Below are positions 1-6,358 of a stretch of DNA of 10,140 nt, in pieces. The notes beneath the pieces were generated by a model. The model had not been told where the DNA came from and ran no database searches. It was given only the letters and a program-made list of their open reading frames with translations. Origin of the DNA: Candidatus Adlerbacteria bacterium RIFCSPHIGHO2_02_FULL_54_18 (GTDB lineage Bacteria > Patescibacteriota > Minisyncoccia > Phycocordibacterales > SBAW01); contig MEWV01000004.1 in assembly GCA_001775445.1 (NCBI GenBank), forward strand, positions 1 to 10,140, read 5' to 3'. A program made the translations under genes and the position numbers. Numbering within the stretch: the first letter of the stretch is position 1; the number at the start of each line of letters is the position of its first letter.

Positions 1-1740
1 GCTCGACATATTGATAGAACCCAAGTTGCACACCGCTGTTTCGGTCGCAGAGGTGTTGAGAGTAATTTCGGTGCAGAGGTTGCTTGAGTGCACCACGCCA
101 ACATGGTCTTGAGGACTGCGGATGTTGCTTGGGTCCTTCCAGGTGATCCAGGGATGTCCGGACTCAAAAAGCATAGTGAGGTGCTTGCGCCACAGGTCGG
201 CGGCGCGGAGTTTTTTATGGTGCGGGAGCGTGCCCTCCTCGGCTTTTTGCTCGTAGCGGCAGTAGGCCTCCTCGAACGCGCGGCCGTAGAGGTCGTGGAG
301 GTCGGGGACATCCGAGGGGCTAAAGAGCGTCCAGTAGCCGTCTTCTTGCAAGCGCTTCATAAAAAGGTCGGGGATCCACGTGGCGGTATTAAGGTCGTGC
401 GCACGCCGCCGCTCGTCGCCGGTGTTCTTGCGCAGTTCTAGAAAGTCCTCGATGTCGAGATGCCAGTACTCGAGGTAGACCGCCGCCGCACCCCGCCTGC
501 GGCCGGAGCGGTTAATGGAGATTGTCACGTCGTTGGCGATTTTGAGGAAGGGGATCACTCCCTGGCTTTCGACGCCGGTTTTTTTAATCATCGAGCCAGT
601 GGCGCGCACGGGAGTCCAGTCGACGCCGAGACCACCGGCATATTTGAGGAGCTGCGCGCCGTCTTTATATTCGTCAAAGATTGCGTGCAGGTCATCGGGT
701 ACGGTGGAGAGAAAGCAGCTGGAGAGCTGGGGGAGAGCCAGGCCCGCGTGGTAAAGGGTCGGAGAGGAAGGGGTGTAGTACATCGACGACATTACTTCAT
801 AAAATTCGATAGCATAGCGCTGCCGCTCCTGGGGGGTCTTTTCCACCAGTGCGCAGCCCATGGCGACGCGCATCCAAAATATTTGAGGGGTCTCAAGCAG
901 GGCACGCGCCACATGTTCTTTGGAGAGATAATTTGCCTGCAAAGTTTGGAGCCCTAAATATTTAAAGTCACGGTCCCGCTCCAGTACGAGCACCTCGCCG
1001 AGGGCCACGAGGTCAAACTCCAACATCCGGGGGTCAAACTGGCCGAGTTCGACGCCTCGCGCAATAGTGCGGGCAAACGCCGCGCGCTGCGCCTCTTTGA
1101 GCTTGTCGGACTCTTTTACCTCTCCGAACACCTCGCGGTACATATGCTGCAAGAGCAGGCGCGCCGCGACAAAACTGTGTGCCGGGTCGCGCTCTATCAT
1201 CGAGCGCACCACCATAATAAGCACGTCGTGTATTTCTTTTGTTTTTATTCCGTCGTACATCTCCTGCCGCACGCGGCCGATGACGGAGGGGATGTCTATG
1301 ACACGCTCAAACCCCTCGCTGGCGCGTATAAGAGTGCGAGTGAGTTTCTGCTCGCTAAAGTGCTCTTTGCGGTTGTCGCGCTTTACTATAGTGAGTTGGT
1401 TTTCTTCTATTTTTTCGGCCACTTCCTGCCGCTTCTCCTCCCGGGCTTTGCTGTGCTCGTAGCGGTAGATAATATATGATTTTGCCACCCCAAAATAGCC
1501 GCGTTCCATCAGAGCCATCTCGACAAGATCTTGGATGTCTTCGACCGAGGGGATAAACGCGGTGTTGCCGAACTTTTGATCAATTGCGTCGGCAACGACG
1601 CGCGAAATTTCAATTGAGTCGGTCTCGTGGCTGTCGCCGAGAACCGCGGCAAAGGCCTTTTGTACGGCAATAGTAATTTTACCGGGATGGAAGTCCGCTA
1701 TCTCTCCGTTGCGCTTTTTGATCTTCTGGGTAATAGCCAT
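1..1740 (-). CDS. nrdA: Class I ribonucleoside-diphosphate reductase, alpha (large) subunit, 3' part cut off by window edge
   Basis: The minus-strand frame is open from ATG at 1740 to the left edge (580 codons); the C-terminal part lies outside the window. The enzyme reduces ribonucleoside diphosphates to deoxyribonucleotides with a radical-carrying small subunit that is not in view. Two ATP-cone allosteric domains lie at about residues 4-95 and 115-205. The catalytic barrel then shows the first redox cysteine at C342 (LSSCFLS), the radical motif N554-L-C556-T-E558, and the partner cysteine C571 in AVCNLGSIN. The 15-residue spacing from C556 to C571 matches typical class I large subunits. RGAAAVYLEYWHLDIEDF and the following RKNTGDERRR block are also characteristic. 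An in-frame TAA two codons upstream excludes a longer start. No Shine-Dalgarno is visible. The gene lies 247 bp downstream of the mannose cluster, on the same strand, with its own candidate promoter. Class I rather than class II is judged from overall sequence character. Confidence 0.95.
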   Translation of the reverse strand, partial: MAITQKIKKRNGEIADFHPGKITIAVQKAFAAVLGDSHETDSIEISRVVADAIDQKFGNTAFIPSVEDIQDLVEMALMERGYFGVAKSYIIYRYEHSKAREEKRQEVAEKIEENQLTIVKRDNRKEHFSEQKLTRTLIRASEGFERVIDIPSVIGRVRQEMYDGIKTKEIHDVLIMVVRSMIERDPAHSFVAARLLLQHMYREVFGEVKESDKLKEAQRAAFARTIARGVELGQFDPRMLEFDLVALGEVLVLERDRDFKYLGLQTLQANYLSKEHVARALLETPQIFWMRVAMGCALVEKTPQERQRYAIEFYEVMSSMYYTPSSPTLYHAGLALPQLSSCFLSTVPDDLHAIFDEYKDGAQLLKYAGGLGVDWTPVRATGSMIKKTGVESQGVIPFLKIANDVTISINRSGRRRGAAAVYLEYWHLDIEDFLELRKNTGDERRRAHDLNTATWIPDLFMKRLQEDGYWTLFSPSDVPDLHDLYGRAFEEAYCRYEQKAEEGTLPHHKKLRAADLWRKHLTMLFESGHPWITWKDPSNIRSPQDHVGVVHSSNLCTEITLNTSATETAVCNLGSINMSS

Positions 1741-1987
1741 AGTTTAGTAGATAAAAATTCTGGCAGGAAATTTCAGTATACCTTCCTGCCGGCAGGAGGA
1801 CCCCATTTTTAGGTCTTTTGCGCTGTGGATATGGAACAAGAGAACTTTTTTGCAAAAAGGCAACCGTATCAGACAAAAAATGATAAAAATGTGTATTTTT
1901 TAACAAAAAAAGCCAAAAAAACACCCCCTCTCTCCCACCGCCAAAACTGCGTATGAGCGCCCAGAGTATCTTTATAGGGCTACTATA
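1741..1987. other. AT-rich intergenic region between the phosphomannomutase gene and nrdA
   Basis: This 247-bp gap separates two same-strand genes. Apart from the promoter/operator candidate at 1760-1799 it holds homopolymer-rich sequence at about 1850-1925, with several A6-A7 runs (T runs on the transcribed minus strand). Those T runs could serve transcript release after the phosphomannomutase gene, but I see no convincing GC-rich stem in front of them. An 81-codon minus-strand frame here (1924-1679) runs into nrdA in another frame and looks spurious. I see no tRNA or riboswitch that I can recognise. Confidence 0.5.
1760..1799 (-). promoter_or_regulatory. Candidate nrdA promoter with palindromic operator-like half-sites
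   Basis: On the minus strand a TATACT hexamer occupies 1780-1775, 34 nt before the nrdA ATG. Directly upstream, in the -35/-10 spacer, is a perfect 14-bp palindrome TCCTGCCGGCAGGA (1784-1797). Directly downstream is another TTCCTGCC half-site (about 1763-1770). GGCAGGAA and TTCCTGCC therefore form inverted arms around the -10 box. No -35 match and no recognisable NrdR box (consensus near acaCwAtATaTwGtgt) was found. A repressor operator is an inference. The palindrome could instead be a genome-wide interspersed motif that happens to lie here. Confidence 0.45.
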
Positions 1988-2749
1988 CTACATATGTATG
2001 TTGAGGAGCGACTCGATGAGCCCTTTTGTCTCTTCCGGTCCGAAGACTGCATGGGTGCGTATGCCGGTGTCTACTACAACCGCATCGTTACCGCCTTCGT
2101 TGAGAGCGTCGCCGACATACAGCATCTCGGAAATAAGGATGCTGGTAAGCTCGGTGAGGCGATTGATGCCGTACGCTTTGGTGATGCCCTTGCGCGTTAT
2201 GTCTACCGAAGTCGAGCCGCCCGCCGCTTCGGAAAACTCCGGCAAGCGTCTTGCCAACGAATCGCGCAGGCGTTTACGCTTTTCTCCCGTCGGATCCCAT
2301 TGTTTTTTTGCATCGAGCGGGGCCTGTTGCCCAAGACCGGAAAAGACGATCTCCGCTCCGCGGTCTTCAATACGCTCTCCCCACACTCTCACCGGTGCAT
2401 CATCGATCCCTGTTTCTTTTAGGGCAGCGTCGAGTTCTGCGAGAATGTGTTCGCGCTCGGCGGGAGTAAAGGCGTGGTCGTATTGTGGCTTCCACGCGTC
2501 ACCCCGGTAGACAAAGCACTGCGCCGCATTGTCAGGGAAAATGTATAAGTGCTGCACATGCGCCTCGGGAGGCAGGGCAGGGAAGAACTGTTTCTGGAAC
2601 TGCGGCCAGCCGGCGCCCGACATCACCGCGACAGGCATTTTTTTGAGGAGCGCCGAGAGCAGCTCTCCCATGTCGGCCGACATCCGCTGTTTGCTTTCTG
2701 ACAGCGTGCCGTCGAGGTCGAACACGAGGAGTTTTGGATGCAGGTTCAT
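1988..2749 (-). CDS. HAD-IIB phosphomannomutase-like protein (eukaryotic PMM type)
   Basis: Predicted to interconvert mannose-6-phosphate and mannose-1-phosphate in the cytoplasm through an aspartyl-phosphate. The 253-residue length matches eukaryotic-type PMM (about 246). HAD motif I is DLDGT (D11 nucleophile, D13 acid/base), motif II is S44 in MSGAGWPQFQKQ, the motif III lysine is near K187, and motif IV is GDALNEGGND (D214, D222). The cap region carries GERIEDR (R130), resembling the PMM IEFR sugar-phosphate segment, followed by GGSTSVDITRKGITK (177-191), resembling GGQISFDVFPDGWDK of human PMM2. The ATG follows the stop of the upstream GH130 gene by 2 bp, so co-transcription and translational coupling are likely; no Shine-Dalgarno is seen. 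It is the last gene of the cluster. An alternative is a related HAD-IIB sugar phosphatase, but the cap motifs and the neighbouring genes favour the mutase. Confidence 0.85.
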   Translation of the reverse strand: MNLHPKLLVFDLDGTLSESKQRMSADMGELLSALLKKMPVAVMSGAGWPQFQKQFFPALPPEAHVQHLYIFPDNAAQCFVYRGDAWKPQYDHAFTPAEREHILAELDAALKETGIDDAPVRVWGERIEDRGAEIVFSGLGQQAPLDAKKQWDPTGEKRKRLRDSLARRLPEFSEAAGGSTSVDITRKGITKAYGINRLTELTSILISEMLYVGDALNEGGNDAVVVDTGIRTHAVFGPEETKGLIESLLNIHM

Positions 2750-2751
2750 CG

Positions 2752-4674
2752 TTATTTAAGATTGTTTGGCAGGAGGATGCTAAGCAGTTTTTTTAGAGAC
2801 ACTTTTGCGGCACACAGCACAGTATCCGCCCCGCCATAGTAGATAGTGAGCGTATCCCCGCGCAGCACCGCACCGCAGGAGAAGACCGCGTTGCGCACCA
2901 CTCCCACGCGCTCATACTCCTCCAGGGGCTCAAGTATCGCATCAACGCTTCGAGAGAGCACGATAGAGGGGTTTTTTAGGTCGAGCAACACCGCTCCGAG
3001 CCGGTAGGTAGTGGTTTTTGACACGCCGTGATAGATGAGCAACCATCCCTTCGGCGTTTTGATGGGCGGTCCGGCGATGCCGATTTTTTGGCTGTCCCAG
3101 CAGCCCGGGCGCGGCCCCATAATCTCGATACAGCGCGTGAGCCGCGATTTTTTAAAGTCGAGCGTGTCAAGAAAGTCGGCGCATAGTTGAGGGTCGATGC
3201 GATGCAACAGCATATACTGACCGCCGACCTTCTCCGGCAAAAGGCAGGTGTCTTTGTCTCCCACGGCATCGGGGGTAGTGAGTACCGACTTGCTCCACTG
3301 GTCCCATTTTTTGGCAAGAAAATCCTTGGCGGATATTCTCGTGAGCGCAACGCGCGTTGCGTGCTCGCCGTCGTAGGCGGTGTACATCATATAAAGAGTG
3401 TCGCCTATTTTGGTCACCCGCGGGTCCTCGCAACCCGAGTTGCCACTGCCGGAGTGTCTTGTCTCAAAGTCCTCGCGGGGCTCATACATCGGCTTTTTGT
3501 CGCGCGCGGTAATAGTTGTTCCGTTTTTGCTTCGCGCGTAGCCGATAGTGCTTATGTTCCCTTCGCCCATTGCACGGTACAGCAGATGCACCGAGCCGCC
3601 GAGATCTACCGCCGCGGCATTAAACACCGCCGTTTTTTCCCACGGATGCTCGGCACTAGGGGAGAGGAGGGGATTGTTTTTCACACGTACCGCGAGCTCG
3701 ACGCGGCGCTCGGGTATCATCGCGGAGAGAAGGTCGGGGAGGTTGAGCGAGGCCTTGGCGCACACGGTATCGGCTCCGCCGTAGTACACATCGACGCGAC
3801 CTCCCTTTTTCAATAATGCTCCGGAGGGGAAGACAATATTGGGTACCGCGCCGTAGCGCTCATAAATGTCCTCGGGGACCATTATGGGCCCCTTGGTGCG
3901 GCCCACAATAACGCGCGGGTCGCGAAGGTCCAGAAGCAGCGACTCTATCCCAAACACCCTCTCCCCGCCGCCGAAATAGTTTTGGATGTAGGAGTAAAAG
4001 AGCAGCCACCCGTCTTTTGTTTTGATAGGGGTCGAACCTACCTCCACGTGGTCGTGTTCAAAACGCAAAGGGTTGAGAGTATTCTCACCGAGCTCTTGGT
4101 GCCAACGCTCCCAAAAGCCGAGGTCCCACAGTTCTTCTATGTTGTTGCACTGGGCTATCGCAATTTTGGCAGGCGGCTCATCGGTGTGCGCGGTCATAAT
4201 AACCGTAATCTTGCCACCGATGCGCTCAGGGAAGAGTGTCATCGCTTTGGCATTAAACGGAGTTATCAAATGCTTTTCCTCCACCACCTCGAGGTCTTTT
4301 GAAACGGCGACAGCAACCTTTATGTTGCCTGGGCCGAATGGCATCCCGCCGAGCGCCGTGTAGAAAATATAATATTTGCCCTCAAAAAACGTGGCGCGCG
4401 GGTCTTCGCAGCCATACTTCTCCCACGGCTCTTCGGGAATAATAAACTGCCTCCGATTTTGAAAGTGTTCGCCGTCGAGCGAGAGTGCTTTGCCAATGCT
4501 TGATATTCCGGCGGGAGTGAGAAGTGCGTCGGGCCGGCCTTGTGCGCGATAGAGCAGGTGAGTAATAGTCCCTTTTTGTATAGGAGAGGGATTAAACGTG
4601 CCGCGTGCCTCCCAGTGCTTGTCGTTCTGGGGTGCAATAAGCGGGTTGTGCGGTGAGCGGCGGATTACGTACAT
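2752..4674 (-). CDS. Tandem two-domain GH130-like beta-mannoside phosphorylase/hydrolase
   Basis: One 640-residue polypeptide contains two complete GH130-type five-bladed propeller domains, A (about 1-322) and B (about 325-640). Shared landmarks in order are NPL(I/L) at 10-12 and 334-336, the LLYRA strand, GCEDPR (89-93 with D91; 414-419 with D417), L(F/L)PE(R/K) (about 147-151; 478-482), PIKT...GWLL, LLLDL or VLLDL, and YYGGADTV (297-304; 612-619). The EDPR aspartate is the catalytic acid of characterised GH130 enzymes, which phosphorolyse beta-mannosides to mannose-1-phosphate or, in some subgroups, hydrolyse them. Domain B keeps KIG (K530) and YHG (H549), which I recall as phosphate-site residues. 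Domain A has H209 and S228 at the aligned positions, so the domains may differ in function. There is no signal peptide, hence a cytoplasmic protein. It lies 9 bp after the anchored GH130 gene and 2 bp before the mutase gene. Linkage specificity cannot be read; the GCEDPRVTKIGDTLYMMYTA style recalls beta-1,2-mannoside phosphorylases. Confidence 0.85.
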   Translation of the reverse strand: MYVIRRSPHNPLIAPQNDKHWEARGTFNPSPIQKGTITHLLYRAQGRPDALLTPAGISSIGKALSLDGEHFQNRRQFIIPEEPWEKYGCEDPRATFFEGKYYIFYTALGGMPFGPGNIKVAVAVSKDLEVVEEKHLITPFNAKAMTLFPERIGGKITVIMTAHTDEPPAKIAIAQCNNIEELWDLGFWERWHQELGENTLNPLRFEHDHVEVGSTPIKTKDGWLLFYSYIQNYFGGGERVFGIESLLLDLRDPRVIVGRTKGPIMVPEDIYERYGAVPNIVFPSGALLKKGGRVDVYYGGADTVCAKASLNLPDLLSAMIPERRVELAVRVKNNPLLSPSAEHPWEKTAVFNAAAVDLGGSVHLLYRAMGEGNISTIGYARSKNGTTITARDKKPMYEPREDFETRHSGSGNSGCEDPRVTKIGDTLYMMYTAYDGEHATRVALTRISAKDFLAKKWDQWSKSVLTTPDAVGDKDTCLLPEKVGGQYMLLHRIDPQLCADFLDTLDFKKSRLTRCIEIMGPRPGCWDSQKIGIAGPPIKTPKGWLLIYHGVSKTTTYRLGAVLLDLKNPSIVLSRSVDAILEPLEEYERVGVVRNAVFSCGAVLRGDTLTIYYGGADTVLCAAKVSLKKLLSILLPNNLK

Positions 4675-4682
4675 TCTCTTTT

Positions 4683-4688
4683 ATTATA
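4683..4688 (-). promoter_or_regulatory. Possible internal promoter (-10 TATAAT) for the tandem GH130 gene
   Basis: A perfect TATAAT lies on the minus strand at 4688-4683, overlapping the TAA stop of the upstream gene. Eight nucleotides (AAAAGAGA) separate it from the ATG at 4674. That short segment is also a weak Shine-Dalgarno-like purine run. A secondary start inside the operon with a very short leader is possible. Coincidence with the stop codon is the alternative, and no -35 box is obvious. Confidence 0.35.
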
Positions 4689-5829
4689 CCTCGACCGGCT
4701 GGAGTTCGGCGTGTTGGTGCGTAGTGAGCTTGCGTAAGAAGTCGCGTAGATTTATTTTTGCGGCCGCAATGTACTTGTCGCCTCCTCCGTAGTAGACAAA
4801 CAAATCATCGCCCACGATGCACGCGCCCGAAGCGTACACCACGCCTGCCTTCCACTCGTTTTCATACCACTCTTCCGGAGCGAGTATCGGCTCGGCGGAG
4901 CGGTATAAAATTTTTGTCGGGTCGCGCGTGTCAAGGAGCATCGCCCCCACTTTGTAACCGACCTCTGCGTGTGCCGGGTCAAAGCCGTGGTAGAGGACAA
5001 GCCAGCCCTGGGAAGTTTTAATGGGCGGGGTGCCGGCACCGCGTACGCGCGCGTCCCACCTACCCTCCCTCCCGCCCTTGCGCGGGCCCTGATAGCTGTC
5101 TATATACGGCTCGCCTCGGCCCACCTCCTCGAGCGTGTCGCGATAGGCAACCTCTACTGTGGGGGAAATGCTGTGCAGGATGGCATATTTTCCGTTTATC
5201 TTTTCGGGGAAGAGGAGCCAGTTTTTTTGCACCTGTCCGGGCGCGGAGAGGTAATAGCCGGAGTCCCAGATAAACTTTTGTTCGGCCAAAAACTCAAGCG
5301 GGAGCGAAGCAAAGCCAATGCGCTCCGAGTTCCACCCTTCAAATAGGGTAAAGGTGAGATAAAGCTGCCCGCCGAGCACGACCGCGCGCGGGTCCTCCGA
5401 GCCGCCCCATCCGCCGCCAGAGCCGTGCGCGGTATCGTAGGTGAGCGTTGCGTAAGAGAGGGGAGAGTGCGTGCGGGAGAGCGCGGCGCGTGCAAGTGAC
5501 TGTGTCGAAGGGTCATAGACCGGCTGAGTGCCGCGCACAAAATGCGTACCGTCCTCGCTTGAGGCGTAGCCGATGCGCGAGACGCCGTCTTTGCCTATCG
5601 CCCGATAAAAGAGATGCACCTTGCCGCCCCAATATACTACTCCCGGGTTAAAAACCGCCTCCGACTCCCACCAATGTTCGGGGAGGGGGCGCACTATCGG
5701 GTTGTGCGCGTGCCGCCGCAGACGCAAGGGCTTGCGTGTTTGCGCGAGCCAATAGAGCACCAGTGAGAACGAACCAAGGAGGAGCCCGAGCAGAGCATAC
5801 AAGAGCCACCAGAAATCACGCCCGTCCAT
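4684..5829 (-). CDS. Membrane-anchored GH130-like glycoside phosphorylase/hydrolase
   Basis: A 381-residue protein with one N-terminal transmembrane helix (about residues 7-28) followed by a strongly basic stretch, TRKPLRLRRH (31-40), then a single GH130-type propeller. By the positive-inside rule the catalytic domain should face the cytoplasm. Propeller landmarks are NPIVRP (43-48), VFNPG (59-63), GSEDPRA (143-149, catalytic-type D146), LFPEKINGKY (206-215), PPIKT...GWLVLYHG (268-282), MLLD (297-300) and YYGGGD (346-351). Relative to domain B of the neighbouring tandem protein it keeps the YHG histidine (H281) but has V262, flanked by R261 and R263, where B has K530. The start overlaps the end of the cupin gene by 14 bp, so translation is probably coupled. 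Assignment to GH130 is firm. Phosphorolysis versus hydrolysis, and the mannoside linkage, are not determined. Confidence 0.83.
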   Translation of the reverse strand: MDGRDFWWLLYALLGLLLGSFSLVLYWLAQTRKPLRLRRHAHNPIVRPLPEHWWESEAVFNPGVVYWGGKVHLFYRAIGKDGVSRIGYASSEDGTHFVRGTQPVYDPSTQSLARAALSRTHSPLSYATLTYDTAHGSGGGWGGSEDPRAVVLGGQLYLTFTLFEGWNSERIGFASLPLEFLAEQKFIWDSGYYLSAPGQVQKNWLLFPEKINGKYAILHSISPTVEVAYRDTLEEVGRGEPYIDSYQGPRKGGREGRWDARVRGAGTPPIKTSQGWLVLYHGFDPAHAEVGYKVGAMLLDTRDPTKILYRSAEPILAPEEWYENEWKAGVVYASGACIVGDDLFVYYGGGDKYIAAAKINLRDFLRKLTTHQHAELQPVEV

Positions 5830-6169
5830 ATCTATCTTCTAAACGGGTAATGTCGCTCTCCTCAAACTCACCGAAAGCAATTTCCAAAAATACTAACCCT
5901 TGTGGACCCCCTTCGACGCGGTGGCGATTGCCGCGCTTCCCAAAAAACTGGTCTCCGGGGTTGGCCTCTTGTTCAATGTTGTCTATCACCACGCTGCCGG
6001 AGCCGGAGAGTATCCTCCATAATTCGTCTCGGTGTTCGTGCGTCTGTAGTGATATGGCCTCTCCGGGGTTGACAGTGACTATTTTGACGGTCGTTTTTTC
6101 ATTGAGCGTAAAGCGCTCAAAGTTTCCCCACGGGCGAACTTCCTTCTCATAATTAGAGAGGCCTTCCAT
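5816..6169 (-). CDS. Stand-alone cupin, type II mannose-6-phosphate isomerase
   Basis: A 117-residue single cupin domain matching the C-terminal isomerase domain of ManC/AlgA-type proteins, but without the GDP-mannose pyrophosphorylase domain. It is expected to interconvert fructose-6-phosphate and mannose-6-phosphate. Visible landmarks are VRPWG (11-15), metal-site motif Q42-T-H44-E-H46-R-D-E49, the glycine-rich turn LSGSGSV, the second histidine in NRHR (H83), and the family tail GEFEESDITRLEDRYGR (100-116). First gene of the four-gene mannose cluster, it overlaps the anchored GH130 start. An in-frame TAG at 6187-6185 excludes a longer start. A TATACT box 7 nt before the ATG suggests a leaderless or near-leaderless transcript. 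A generic sugar-phosphate cupin is possible, but the tail motif is specific and the neighbours encode the next steps of the same route. Confidence 0.87.
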   Translation of the reverse strand: MEGLSNYEKEVRPWGNFERFTLNEKTTVKIVTVNPGEAISLQTHEHRDELWRILSGSGSVVIDNIEQEANPGDQFFGKRGNRHRVEGGPQGLVFLEIAFGEFEESDITRLEDRYGRA

Positions 6170-6176
6170 ATCTAAT

Positions 6177-6182
6177 AGTATA
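6177..6182 (-). promoter_or_regulatory. -10 box of the mannose cluster promoter
   Basis: TATACT on the minus strand (6182-6177) is followed by 7 nt (ATTAGAT) and the cupin ATG. Transcription would start at or next to the start codon, giving a leaderless or nearly leaderless mRNA. No Shine-Dalgarno and no clear -35 box are present. The hairpin at 6202-6246 lies immediately upstream and would insulate this promoter from readthrough. Confidence 0.55.
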
Positions 6183-6201
6183 AACTAAAAAAATTACCAG
6201 G

Positions 6202-6246
6202 TAGCCGAGGGGACCCCAGCACCTTGGTGCGGAGCCCCCTCGGCTA
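6202..6246. terminator. Strong hairpin, likely bidirectional intrinsic terminator
   Basis: TAGCCGAGGGG (6202-6212) and CCCCTCGGCTA (6236-6246) form a perfect 11-bp stem. An inner small hairpin GCACC-TT-GGTGC sits at 6219-6230. On each strand a U-tract begins 8 nt beyond the stem: T7 on the minus strand (6193-6187) and T6 on the plus strand (6255-6260). Placed after the transposase stop and before the mannose cluster promoter, it most plausibly ends leftward transcripts from the PAP2 and transposase genes. The 8-nt gap before the U-tract is longer than usual. A repeat-type palindrome is the alternative. Confidence 0.6.
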
Positions 6247-6335
6247 AACCAGTATTTTTTCCATACCACTCGCGCTTCTTATGGATACACTATTACTAAC
6301 CGCACTAGTCTGGCAAAAGAAACAGCGCCCACAGC

Positions 6336-6358
6336 CACAAAGGTTAAACCTTTGTATA
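6336..6358. repeat. Left terminal inverted repeat of the REP/IS200-like element
   Basis: This 23-bp sequence is the exact reverse complement of 7030-7052. It has 9-bp arms (ACAAAGGTT and AACCTTTGT) around a single central A, followed by ATA. It contains the last codons and TAA stop (6344-6346) of the transposase. Confidence 0.9.

Noticed and set aside
1679..1924. 81-codon minus-strand frame starting in the AT-rich gap and running into nrdA
   Set aside because: It overlaps the nrdA N-terminus in another frame, has low-complexity Phe/Leu content from T runs, and matches nothing recognisable.
1741..1987. Riboswitch, tRNA or CRISPR in the gap before nrdA
   Set aside because: I found no cloverleaf, repeat-spacer pattern or recognisable aptamer; only A/T runs and the palindromic half-sites.
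1984..2422. Plus-strand TATACT at 1984-1989 followed by ATG at 1994 and a 142-codon frame
   Set aside because: The frame is antisense to the phosphomannomutase C-terminal half, the spacing is 4 nt rather than 6-7, and the translation shows no domain. Probably chance.
3187..3816. 209-codon plus-strand frame inside the tandem GH130 gene
   Set aside because: It lies wholly antisense to a convincing domain with no start signals and no motif; a shadow of GC-rich codon usage.
1988..6169. Reading the mannose cluster as a classical external mannan utilisation locus
   Set aside because: No transporter, binding protein, signal peptide or endo-mannanase is in the window. The only membrane segment is an anchor predicted to leave the enzyme in the cytoplasm.
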